NCBI GenBank assembly: GCA_013824215.1
Contig: PNNM01000041.1
Location: 1-8,798, forward strand
DNA length: 8,798 nt
Direction of reading: 5' to 3'
From: Coriobacteriaceae bacterium
Lineage (GTDB): Bacteria > Actinomycetota > Coriobacteriia > Anaerosomatales > D1FN1-002
Part shown: one piece after another, positions 1-5,762 of the stretch
How positions within the stretch are numbered: the first letter of the stretch is position 1
How the letters are laid out: the number at the start of each line of letters is the position of its first letter
Program-made: the position numbers and the translations under genes
Notes under the pieces: generated by a model
Database searches by the model: none
What the model was told of the DNA's origin: nothing
The model's input: only the letters and a program-made list of their open reading frames with translations

Positions 1-1
1 C

Positions 2-1657
2 GCCGACATCGCCGCCGCGCGCGCGCTGTGCGAGGTGGACGCCGAGGAGCAGGCCCTGCTCGAAGGCACCGCGCGCCCGATCGTGCTGCTGCGCCGGGAT
101 GACGCGGCCGGGGAGACGGCGGACGGGGGGTCCGCCGCGAGTTCCGCAGGCGGGGAAGGCGGCGCAGACGACGCGTCGTCAGCGCCGTCGAGGGCCCCCG
201 CCGAGGACTGTATGAGCGCCGGACCCGCCGCCGCCGGCACGACCCCGGCCGCCGACGTGCTGGCGCCCTCGATCGCGCCGGGCCTGCGCGAGGTGGGCGT
301 CATGCTGCCGTACACGCCGCTCCACCACCTGCTCGTGCGCGCGGCCGGCGTGCCTCTGGTGATGACGAGCGGCAACCTCTCGGACGAGCCGATCGCGACC
401 GGCAACGCCGAGGCCCTGGCACGCCTTGCCGGGATCGCCGACGCGTTCCTCATGCACGACCGGGGCATCCGCAGCCGTTACGACGACTCCGTTGTGCGCG
501 TGGTGAGGGGACGCTTCGAGTCGGTCCGGCGAGCGCGCGGCTACGCCCCGTACCCGCTCCGCCTGCCGCACCCGAGCGACGCTCACGTGCTCGCAGTGGG
601 GCCCGAACAGAAGAACACGTTCACGCTCGTCCGCGAGGACCTTGCTTTCGTCTCGCAGCACATCGGCGACATGGAGAACGCCGAGACGATGGAGGGTTTC
701 GAGGACACGCTCGCGCTCTACGAGCGGCTGTTCAGGATCGAGCCGGAACTCGTCGCCCACGACCTGCATCCGGAGTACCTGTCCACGAAGTACGCGATGA
801 CCCTCGACCTGCCGAAGGTGGGCGTCCAGCACCACCACGCTCACATCGCGGGCGTCTCGGGCGAGCACGGCGTGGCCGAACGCGTCATCGGGATCGCGCT
901 CGACGGGACCGGCTACGGCGACGACGGGCACATCTGGGGCGGCGAGGTACTGCTCGCCGACTGGTGCGGATACGAACGCTTCGCGCACCTGCGCGAGGTG
1001 CCGATGCCCGGCGGCGCGGGGGCCATCCGCCGTCCCGCGCGCATGGCGGTGGGCACGCTGGCCGCCCTCGGCCTGCTCGAGCACCCCGGCGCAGGACCGC
1101 TGCGCTCCCGGCTCGCCGAGGGCGAGGAGGCGCTGCTGCTCACGATGGTCGAGCGCGGCGTGAACTCGCCGCCCACCTCGTCGATGGGCCGCCTGTTCGA
1201 CACCGTGGCCGCGCTGGCCGGGGTCCGGGACGACGCTCTCTACGAGGGGCAGGCGGCGATCGAGCTCGAGGCATGCGCGGACCCCTCCGAGACCGGTGCG
1301 TACGCGTTCGGACTCGGAGACGGCGCCCCGGTCGTCATCGACCCCGCCCCCGTCATCGAGGCGCTGCTGGACGACATGGCACGCGGGGTGCAAGCCCCCA
1401 TCGTGTCCGCGCGCTTCCACCGGGCGGTGGTCGACGCGATCGTAGCGGTCGCCTCGGCGGCAGCCGATCGCACCGGCATACGTACGGTGGCGGTGGCCGG
1501 CGGCGTGTTCATGAACCGGCTCATCCTGGGAGGAACGTTGGACACGTTGACGAAGGAAGGACTCGTGCCGCTCACCCACCTCAACCTGCCGCTGAACGAC
1601 GCAGCGGTCTCCTTCGGACAGGCCGTCGTTGCGTGCGCACGCAGGCGTGCGCTATAA
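2..1657 (+). CDS. hypF: HypF, carbamoyltransferase for hydrogenase maturation (5' end outside window)
   Basis: HypF takes carbamoyl phosphate and ATP, makes a carbamoyl-adenylate and transfers the carbamoyl group to the C-terminal cysteine of HypE, the first step to the cyanide ligands of [NiFe]-hydrogenase. The window opens inside the YrdC-like domain. The N-terminal acylphosphatase and zinc-finger parts are missing because of the window edge, so no start codon is seen. Counting from base 35 as residue 1, visible motifs are TSGNLSDEPI and HDRGIRSRYDDSVVR (YrdC part), RRARGYAPYPLRLP, GPEQKNTF and SQHIGDMEN. The Kae1-like part has VQHHHAHIAG (H266 and H270, likely metal ligands), LDGTGYG (D290), NSPPTSSMGRLFD, AGGVFMN and NDAAVSFGQ (D522). 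Oddities are an Ala/Gly/Ser-rich insertion at bases 98-256 and the segment PGGAGAIRRPARM where the family usually has PGGDxAIREPWRM. hypC follows after 36 bases, so they are probably co-transcribed. Family assignment is secure. Confidence 0.96.
   Translation, partial: ADIAAARALCEVDAEEQALLEGTARPIVLLRRDDAAGETADGGSAASSAGGEGGADDASSAPSRAPAEDCMSAGPAAAGTTPAADVLAPSIAPGLREVGVMLPYTPLHHLLVRAAGVPLVMTSGNLSDEPIATGNAEALARLAGIADAFLMHDRGIRSRYDDSVVRVVRGRFESVRRARGYAPYPLRLPHPSDAHVLAVGPEQKNTFTLVREDLAFVSQHIGDMENAETMEGFEDTLALYERLFRIEPELVAHDLHPEYLSTKYAMTLDLPKVGVQHHHAHIAGVSGEHGVAERVIGIALDGTGYGDDGHIWGGEVLLADWCGYERFAHLREVPMPGGAGAIRRPARMAVGTLAALGLLEHPGAGPLRSRLAEGEEALLLTMVERGVNSPPTSSMGRLFDTVAALAGVRDDALYEGQAAIELEACADPSETGAYAFGLGDGAPVVIDPAPVIEALLDDMARGVQAPIVSARFHRAVVDAIVAVASAAADRTGIRTVAVAGGVFMNRLILGGTLDTLTKEGLVPLTHLNLPLNDAAVSFGQAVVACARRRAL
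104..253. repeat. Nested inverted-repeat element inserted in frame in hypF
   Basis: A perfect 10-bp inverted repeat, GCGGCCGGGG at 104-113 and CCCCGGCCGC at 243-252, brackets the extra segment of HypF. Nested inside are GGCGGGG (149-155) with CCCCGCC (196-202), and the exact 14-bp palindrome GACGACGCGTCGTC (167-180), all with nearly the same centre (about 173-178). The left arm also holds an 8-bp hairpin, CGGCGGAC (117-124) with GTCCGCCG (130-137). The trinucleotide GAC lies just outside each end (101-103 and 254-256). Removing 104-256 takes out exactly 51 codons and leaves RRDDVLAPSIAPG, which has the usual HypF spacing. The repeats are seen directly. That this is a mobile or palindromic element is inference; high G+C makes some pairing likely by chance, and a simple low-complexity expansion is the main alternative. 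Confidence 0.4.
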
Positions 1658-1678
1658 GGGTGGAACCCTCGAACCGCT

Positions 1679-1692
1679 AGGAGGCCAAGGAG
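1679..1692 (+). promoter_or_regulatory. Double ribosome binding site before hypC
   Basis: AGGAGG (1679-1684) lies 9 bases before the hypC ATG and a second purine run, AAGGAG (1687-1692), lies 1 base before it. The first has the spacing of a working Shine-Dalgarno sequence and is the strongest in the operon, which fits a need for more HypC than HypF. Confidence 0.6.
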
Positions 1693-1693
1693 C

Positions 1694-1924
1694 ATGTGTC
1701 TTGCGATACCGGCCCAGATCGTCTCGATAGGTGAGCTCAACATGGCCGAGGTCGACATCGTCGGCGTGACACGCCACGTGTCCCTCGAGATGGTGCCCGA
1801 GGCGAAACCCGGCGACTACGTGCTGGTGCATGCGGGGTTCGCCATCCAGGTGGTCGACGAGGAATACGCGAACGAGACGCTCGAGTACCTGAAGCAGCTC
1901 TCCATCGTCGAGACCGAGGTCTAG
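1694..1924 (+). CDS. hypC: HypC, hydrogenase maturation chaperone
   Basis: HypC is a small cytoplasmic chaperone. With HypD it carries the iron while its CN and CO ligands are added, and then delivers the Fe(CN)2CO unit to the hydrogenase large-subunit precursor. The 76-residue product has the normal family length. It begins MCLAIPAQI, whose Cys2, exposed after removal of the initiator methionine, is the essential iron/HypD-binding residue. It also has the family signature GDYVLVHAGFAIQ (residues 40-52, with the conserved His46) and the usual acidic C-terminal helix (EEYANETLEYLKQL). The ATG at 1694 is fixed by Cys2 and by a good Shine-Dalgarno sequence. hypF ends 36 bases upstream, and the hypD start lies 1 base after the stop, suggesting translational coupling. 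Function is confident; paralogues such as HybG cannot be ruled out, but linkage to hypD, hypE and hypF favours HypC. Confidence 0.96.
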   Translation: MCLAIPAQIVSIGELNMAEVDIVGVTRHVSLEMVPEAKPGDYVLVHAGFAIQVVDEEYANETLEYLKQLSIVETEV

Positions 1925-1925
1925 C

Positions 1926-3017
1926 GTGGACCTCTCCGGCTTCCGCGACCCCGAGGTCGCGCGCGGCCTCGTAGATGCTCTCGCCGCCGTCTCGAAGACC
2001 CCCGTCAAGATCATGGAGGTCTGCGGCACCCACACCGTCGCCATCGCCAAGAACGGGCTGCGCGAGCTGATGCCCGAGACGATCACCCTGCTCTCCGGCC
2101 CCGGCTGCCCGGTCTGCGTCACGGCCAACCGCGACATCGATACCGCCATCGAACTCGGCCGCCAACCGAACGTCATCCTCGCCACGTTCGGCGACATGAT
2201 GAAGGTGCCGGGCTCATACTCGTCGCTCACGCAGGAGAAGGGAGACGGCCGCGACATCCGCATCGTCTACTCCCCGCTCGACGCGCTCACGATCGCCGAG
2301 GAGAACCCGGACAAGCACGTGGTCTTCCTCGGCGTCGGCTTCGAGACCACCGCGCCCACGATCGCCGCGGTCATCAAGCGCGCCAAGGACTCCGGACTCG
2401 GCAACTTCTCGGTGCATGCGGTGCACAAGACCGTGCCCGAAGCGCTGCGCGCGCTCGTGAACGACCCCGACGTGCAGGTGGGAGGCTTCATCCTCCCGGG
2501 TCACGTGTCGGTCATCATCGGGCTGGAGCCGTACCGCTTCCTCGCCTCCGAGTACGGCATCCCGAGCGTCATCACCGGCTTCGAGCCGGTCGACGTGCTG
2601 CAGGGTGTGCTCATGCTCGCCAAGCAGGTCGAGGAAGGCCGGGCCGAGGTCGAGATCGCGTACCGGCGCGGTGTGGCCCCCGAAGGCAACCTCGCCGCCC
2701 TCGCGCTCATGGACGAGGTCTTCGAGGTGTCCGACGCGGACTGGCGCGGCATCGGCGTGATCCCGAACACGGGGCTGGCCATCCGCGAGAAGTACGCGGC
2801 GTTCGACGCACTGGAGCGCATCCCCGTCACCCCGCCGGAGCCCAAGGAGATCGCGGGCTGCCAGTGCGGCGACGTGCTGCGCGGTGTGATCCTGCCCTAC
2901 CAGTGCAGGTTGTTCGCCAAGGGCTGCACCCCCGAGCATCCGATCGGCCCGTGCATGGTCTCCTCCGAGGGTTCCTGCGCGGCCTACTACCGTTACACCG
3001 ACTACGGCCGCGACTGA
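1926..3017 (+). CDS. hypD: HypD, iron-sulfur scaffold for Fe(CN)2CO assembly
   Basis: HypD forms a complex with HypC and is the scaffold on which the active-site iron receives its cyanide ligands from HypE thiocyanate. It contains a [4Fe-4S] cluster and redox-active cysteines. The 363-residue product is full length. Near the N-terminus are MEVCGTHTVAI (Cys33) and GPGCPVCVT (Cys61, Cys64), the conserved catalytic/iron-binding cysteines. In the middle are TFGDMMKVPGS, FLGVGFETTAPT and GFILPGHVSVIIG. The C-terminal part has CQCGDVLRG (Cys312, Cys314), Cys327, Cys334, GPCMVSSEGSC (Cys343, Cys351) and the ending AAYYRY, which includes the cluster ligands. The second histidine often seen in CGTHTHAI is valine here; this position varies in the family. 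The start is GTG at 1926, supported by GAGG at 1916-1919 six bases upstream and by the absence of another start before the conserved region. It lies 1 base from the hypC stop. Confidence 0.97.
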   Translation: MDLSGFRDPEVARGLVDALAAVSKTPVKIMEVCGTHTVAIAKNGLRELMPETITLLSGPGCPVCVTANRDIDTAIELGRQPNVILATFGDMMKVPGSYSSLTQEKGDGRDIRIVYSPLDALTIAEENPDKHVVFLGVGFETTAPTIAAVIKRAKDSGLGNFSVHAVHKTVPEALRALVNDPDVQVGGFILPGHVSVIIGLEPYRFLASEYGIPSVITGFEPVDVLQGVLMLAKQVEEGRAEVEIAYRRGVAPEGNLAALALMDEVFEVSDADWRGIGVIPNTGLAIREKYAAFDALERIPVTPPEPKEIAGCQCGDVLRGVILPYQCRLFAKGCTPEHPIGPCMVSSEGSCAAYYRYTDYGRD

Positions 3018-3072
3018 GCCCCAAGCCGCCGCTTCCCCGCGGCCGGCTCGGTCCCACTTCCGGAGGCGCCCC

Positions 3073-4083
3073 ATGCGACAGGACCGCATCCTTCTCGCCC
3101 ACGGCTCGGGCGGCACGATGATGCGCGAGCTCATCGAGCAGGTCTTCGTGGCCGAGTTCGCCGACGACATCCTCTCCCGGCTCGACGACGCCGCCTCTCT
3201 GGAGGTCCCGCCGGGCCGCCTCGCCTTCTCCACGGACACCTACGTCGTCAACCCGGTCTTCTTCCCCGGTGGCGACATCGGACGCCTCGCCGTGTGCGGG
3301 ACCGTCAACGACGTCGCCACCGCCGGCGCGCGGCCGCTCTACCTGAGCGTCGGCTTCGTGCTCGAGGAGGGCTTCGCCATGGACGACCTCGAGCGCATCC
3401 TGGTCTCCATGCGCGACGCCGCCGCCGAGGCGGGCGTGCGCATCGTCACCGGCGACACGAAGGTGGTCGAGAAGGGGCACGGCGACGGCATCTTCATCAA
3501 CACCGCGGGCGTCGGCGTGATCCGCGAGGGCGTGGACCTGTCGGGCGCCAACGCGCGCCACGGCGACAAGGTCCTGCTCTCCGGGACCCTCGGCGACCAC
3601 GGCATCGCCGTCGTGAGCACTCGCGAGGGTCTGCAGTTCTCCACCGACATCCGCTCGGACGCCGCGCCGCTTTCCGCGCTCGTCCACGCGGTGCTGGACG
3701 CATCCCCAGACACACGCTGTTTCCGCGACCCGACCCGCGGCGGCCTCGCGAGCACGCTGAACGAGATCGCCGGCGCCTCGGGTGTCAGCATCACGGTCGA
3801 GGAGACCGCCGTGCCCGTGCACGAGCAGGTGCGCGGGGCCTCGGAGATGCTCGGCTACGACGTGTTCCAGGTCGCCAACGAGGGCAAGATGGTCGCCGTG
3901 GTCCCGGCCGAGCAGGCCGAGGCCGCACTCGCCGCGATGCGCGGCGCGCCGTACGGCGAGGACGCGGCCATCATCGGCGAGGTCGCCGAGGAGCCCGCCG
4001 GCCGGGTGTACGTGCACACGTCCTTCGGCGCGCGCCGCATCATGGACATGCTCGTCGGGGAGCAGCTGCCGAGGATCTGCTAG
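3073..4083 (+). CDS. hypE: HypE, thiocarbamate dehydratase making the cyanide ligand
   Basis: HypE belongs to the PurM/AIR-synthase fold. Its C-terminal cysteine is carbamoylated by HypF and then dehydrated with ATP to a thiocyanate, the cyanide donor for the HypC-HypD iron. The 336-residue product is complete and ends in PRIC, so the acceptor Cys336 is present at the extreme C-terminus. Other motifs are AHGSGG (residues 9-14), TDTYVVNPVFFPGGDIG (54-70), CGTVND (75-80), TGDTKVVEKG (126-135), GDHGIAVVSTREG (174-186), DPTRGGLASTLNEIA (219-233) and ANEGK (268-272), which make up the ATP-binding and catalytic pocket. ATG 3073 is preceded by GGAGG at 3062-3066 with a 6-base gap. hypD ends 55 bases upstream; that gap holds only a weak 5-bp stem and no convincing terminator, so the operon likely continues through it. 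Assignment is secure. Confidence 0.97.
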   Translation: MRQDRILLAHGSGGTMMRELIEQVFVAEFADDILSRLDDAASLEVPPGRLAFSTDTYVVNPVFFPGGDIGRLAVCGTVNDVATAGARPLYLSVGFVLEEGFAMDDLERILVSMRDAAAEAGVRIVTGDTKVVEKGHGDGIFINTAGVGVIREGVDLSGANARHGDKVLLSGTLGDHGIAVVSTREGLQFSTDIRSDAAPLSALVHAVLDASPDTRCFRDPTRGGLASTLNEIAGASGVSITVEETAVPVHEQVRGASEMLGYDVFQVANEGKMVAVVPAEQAEAALAAMRGAPYGEDAAIIGEVAEEPAGRVYVHTSFGARRIMDMLVGEQLPRIC

Positions 4084-4086
4084 GGC

Positions 4087-4986
4087 ATGCGGGGCCGCAC
4101 CGAGTCCGCCGGGCTCGTCCGCATCGCGCTCGCTGCCGTCACGTGGGGCACCATCCCCCTGCTCGTCCGCGCGGTCGACGCGCCGCCGCTCGTCATCGTC
4201 TTCTGGCGCGTGGTCTTCGAGTGCGCCGCCATCGGCGTCCTGCTGCTCGTGCGGCGGCGCTTCTCAGAGGTCGCGCGCCTGTCCAAGCGCTCGCTGGCCG
4301 TCCTCGCGGGACAGGGCCTCATGCTCGCGCTCAACTGGGTGCTCTTCTTCACCGCGCTGGCATGGACGGACGTGGCCGTCGCCGAGATGCTGGCGTATAC
4401 AGGTCCCGTCCTCGTGGCGGTGTTCGCACCGCTCGTGCTGCGGGACCGCTTCGACCGGCGCATCCTCGTCCCGCTCGCGCTCGCGCTGGCGGGTACGGTC
4501 TTCATACTCACGCCCGGGAGCCTCGACACGGGGCCGCGCGCGCTCGCGGGCGCGGCGGCGGCGGCGGCCTCCGCATTCACCTACGCCTTCCTCGTGGTCA
4601 ACGCCAAACGCCTGCTGAGCGGGTTCGCGACCGACGTCTACATGTTCGTCGAGACGCTCGCGGCCTCCGTCGTCCTGGCCCCCCTCGCCCTGACGATGGG
4701 GCAGCCCACCGATGGCGCCCAGTGGGGTGCCGTGGCGACGTTGGGCGTCGTCCACAGCGCGCTCACCGGCCTGCTCTTCCTCTCGGGCCTGCGCCTTGTG
4801 CGCGCCGACCGCGCCGCCACGCTCACCTACCTCGAACCGGCCAGCGCGGTGCTGTTCGCCGCGCTGTTCCTCGGCGAGCCGGTCACGGTGATCACGCTGG
4901 CTGGCGGAGCGGCGATCGTGGGGGCGGGCATCATCGTGGCGCGGCTCGCGCCCGCGCCCGCGTCGGATCAGGTGCCGGGGTTCTGA
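4087..4986 (+). CDS. EamA/DMT-family ten-helix membrane transporter
   Basis: This is a polytopic inner-membrane protein of the drug/metabolite transporter superfamily, with two EamA repeats (roughly residues 10-142 and 150-288). About ten hydrophobic segments can be placed near 9-28, 35-55, 69-88, 96-117, 125-143, 150-172, 183-203, 211-232, 240-262 and 266-288. Family hallmarks are the early WGT, the FWR after the first loop, YTGPVLVAVFAPLVL at the end of repeat one, and LTYLEPASAVLFAALFLGE in repeat two. The 299-residue length is typical. The substrate cannot be read from sequence; members export amino acids, nucleosides, drugs or other metabolites. The ATG lies 3 bases after the hypE stop, with GAGGA at 4071-4075 inside hypE as a weak ribosome site, so it is probably translationally coupled to the hyp operon. 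Five GCG units at 4552-4566 code an alanine run. The stop abuts the stop of the convergent next gene. Confidence 0.92.
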   Translation: MRGRTESAGLVRIALAAVTWGTIPLLVRAVDAPPLVIVFWRVVFECAAIGVLLLVRRRFSEVARLSKRSLAVLAGQGLMLALNWVLFFTALAWTDVAVAEMLAYTGPVLVAVFAPLVLRDRFDRRILVPLALALAGTVFILTPGSLDTGPRALAGAAAAAASAFTYAFLVVNAKRLLSGFATDVYMFVETLAASVVLAPLALTMGQPTDGAQWGAVATLGVVHSALTGLLFLSGLRLVRADRAATLTYLEPASAVLFAALFLGEPVTVITLAGGAAIVGAGIIVARLAPAPASDQVPGF

Positions 4987-5412
4987 CTACGGCTCGACCG
5001 AGGCGATGATGGCGGCGACCTCCCGCCCCAGCGCCTCCGACTGCGTCACGGTGAACCGGTGCTTTCCCACGGTCGCGGAGAAGCGCGGTTCGTCCTTGTG
5101 TGCCGAGTACGCGGCGCCGAGGCGCTCGGTGAGATCGGCGACGCTGTTGAAGCCGAGTCCGAGCCGCTCAGCCAGCTTCTTCAGGTTGTGCTGCTCGCCC
5201 TCCGACAGCCAGGCGACACCGAACGCCTTCGGCGGCGAGCCTATGAAGACGTACATCGCCCCGTCCTCGGCGGGCACGACCTCGAAACCGCCGCCGACCT
5301 GGTCCGCGAGCTCTCCGAGCAGGGATGCGTTGGCCTCGAGCGCCGCAGCGGCCGGAGTCCCGGGGTCGAGGACCGGGTGTTTCGGTCCCCCGAACATGTC
5401 GAACAGTCCCAT
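4987..5412 (-). CDS. Hypothetical soluble protein, 141 residues
   Basis: I do not recognise this protein. It begins MGLFDMFGGPKHPVLDPG, followed by an alanine-rich helix (residues 21-39, AAAALEANASLLGELADQV). Next comes a probable strand region (43-69) with FEVVP and AMYVFIGSP, a likely helix 71-84 (EGEQHNLKKLAERL), a second helix 90-104, and a C-terminal pattern RFSATVGKHRFTVTQSEALGREVAAIIASV. It has no cysteine, no signal peptide and no membrane segment, so it is probably cytoplasmic. The balanced composition and hydrophobic periodicity mark it as the real frame; the overlapping plus-strand frames do not look like proteins. The start at 5412 is chosen because AAGGAGA lies 5 bases upstream. 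A longer form from 5493 would add 27 residues without a comparable ribosome site. Its stop (4987-4989) directly abuts the EamA stop. Existence is likely; function is unknown. Confidence 0.8.
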   Translation of the reverse strand: MGLFDMFGGPKHPVLDPGTPAAAALEANASLLGELADQVGGGFEVVPAEDGAMYVFIGSPPKAFGVAWLSEGEQHNLKKLAERLGLGFNSVADLTERLGAAYSAHKDEPRFSATVGKHRFTVTQSEALGREVAAIIASVEP

Positions 5413-5417
5413 CCGCG

Positions 5418-5424
5418 TCTCCTT
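5418..5424 (-). promoter_or_regulatory. Ribosome binding site fixing the start of the 141-residue protein
   Basis: AAGGAGA on the minus strand lies 5 bases before the ATG at 5412-5410. It is the strongest Shine-Dalgarno match in the region and decides against the upstream ATG at 5493. Confidence 0.7.
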
Positions 5425-5450
5425 GGGTCCGAGAACGCGAAAGCCGCCAT

Positions 5451-5471
5451 CGGAGCGGCTCACGCGCTCCG
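5451..5471. repeat. Inverted repeat, 7-bp arms, 7-base loop
   Basis: CGGAGCG (5451-5457) pairs with CGCTCCG (5465-5471). It would form a hairpin in the 5' leader of the minus-strand 141-residue gene. An alternative pairing, GCCGC (5443-5447) with GCGGC (5455-5459), shares bases 5455-5457 and would exclude it. A 7-bp stem is not rare by chance at this G+C content. Confidence 0.4.
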
Positions 5472-5490
5472 GACAGCGGCCCGACTGTCC
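5471..5490. repeat. Inverted repeat, 6-bp arms, 8-base spacer
   Basis: GGACAG (5471-5476) is the reverse complement of CTGTCC (5485-5490). The arms and spacing would suit a dimeric regulator or a small leader hairpin. It touches the neighbouring repeat at 5471. No function is assigned. Confidence 0.35.
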
Positions 5491-5505
5491 CAATGTGGTT
5501 TAACC

Positions 5506-5526
5506 TCCGCCACGGCACGTGGCGGA
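5506..5526. repeat. Perfect 8-bp stem-loop
   Basis: TCCGCCAC (5506-5513) pairs perfectly with GTGGCGGA (5519-5526) around the 5-base loop GGCAC. There is no T-run on either side, so it does not look like an intrinsic terminator. Directly beside it is the small palindrome GGTTTAACC (5497-5505), an A/T-containing spot in otherwise GC-rich DNA. It is the strongest of the leader repeats and could be an operator or a leader-RNA structure for the minus-strand gene. Confidence 0.5.
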
Positions 5527-5531
5527 CCCTG

Positions 5532-5552
5532 TCGTATGTCTTCACTCGTATG
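5532..5552. repeat. Direct repeat TCGTATG, 14-base period
   Basis: TCGTATG occurs at 5532-5538 and again at 5546-5552, separated by 7 bases. Two head-to-tail copies of a relatively A/T-rich heptamer could be a tandem binding site for a regulator such as a response regulator. Two copies only, so this is tentative. Confidence 0.3.
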
Positions 5553-5579
5553 CTGGGGCGTGGCGCCCGCCCGTGTCAA
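5550..5579 (-). promoter_or_regulatory. Possible promoter of the 141-residue gene
   Basis: The minus strand has an exact TTGACA (5579-5574), a perfect -35 hexamer for the housekeeping sigma factor. The best partner at 18-base spacing is CAGCAT (5555-5550), a poor -10 match, so the call is weak. If it is real, the transcript would have a leader of roughly 130 bases containing all three inverted repeats described. Confidence 0.25.
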
Positions 5580-5594
5580 CGCACCGGGGGCTCT

Positions 5595-5609
5595 CCGCTC
5601 GGCGAGCGG
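5595..5609. repeat. 15-base palindrome, 7-bp arms
   Basis: CCGCTCG (5595-5601) and CGAGCGG (5603-5609) are perfect complements around one central base. As RNA it could only form with a larger loop. As DNA it could be a dimer binding site. Function unknown. Confidence 0.3.
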
Positions 5610-5666
5610 GCGAAACACACCGGCGAGAGGGTCCGGCCGGGGGGTCAGCGCCGGCCTGACGGTTGC

Positions 5667-5680
5667 GTGACGCCCGTCAC
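5667..5680. promoter_or_regulatory. CRP/FNR-family-like operator upstream of the isomerase gene
   Basis: GTGACGCCCGTCAC contains the GTGA-N6-TCAC core used by CRP-type regulators, including actinobacterial Crp/GlxR (consensus TGTGA-N6-TCACA). Symmetry extends to 6-bp arms around a 2-base centre, but the outer T and A of the consensus are C here. It lies 92 bases before the chosen start of the isomerase gene, a plausible place for an activator or repressor. The match is seen; binding is inference. Confidence 0.4.
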
Positions 5681-5762
5681 CCTCACGCCACCTCGGGCAC
5701 CAGCGCTGCGTTACCATGTACGCACGCCTCTCCCGCACGGGAGCCGGCGATGACGACACCCC

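Noticed and set aside
179..1579. Long minus-strand open frame of 466 codons over hypF
   Set aside because: It is antisense to the clearly conserved HypF frame, is rich in Arg, His and Val with no recognisable motif, and is typical of GC-rich shadow frames.
2016..2048. HypD motif CGTHTVAI lacking the second histidine
   Set aside because: This position varies among functional HypD proteins as I recall them, and all key cysteines are present, so it is not treated as a defect.
3018..3072. Possible terminator between hypD and hypE
   Set aside because: Only a 5-bp stem (3028-3032 with 3039-3043) and no T-run; too weak to separate the operon.
4552..4566. Run of five GCG units in the EamA gene
   Set aside because: It codes alanines inside a membrane helix, and short GC triplet runs are expected in this composition.
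3294..5009. 571-codon plus-strand open frame over hypE and the EamA gene
   Set aside because: It is extremely arginine-rich and lies out of frame with two well-supported genes; no ribosome site or motif.
5413..5493. 27-residue N-terminal extension of the small minus-strand protein
   Set aside because: The downstream ATG at 5412 has AAGGAGA at good spacing and starts a more protein-like sequence.
5006..5503. Plus-strand frame of 165 codons opposite the 141-residue gene
   Set aside because: Serine- and proline-rich with no ribosome site, while the minus strand gives a balanced protein with a strong ribosome site.
5695..5710. Sigma-54-like -24/-12 pattern (GGCAC, then TGC at correct spacing) upstream of pgi
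   Set aside because: Key flanking bases (T before GG, TT before GC) are missing, sigma-54 is generally absent from actinobacteria, and such GC-rich partial matches are common here.
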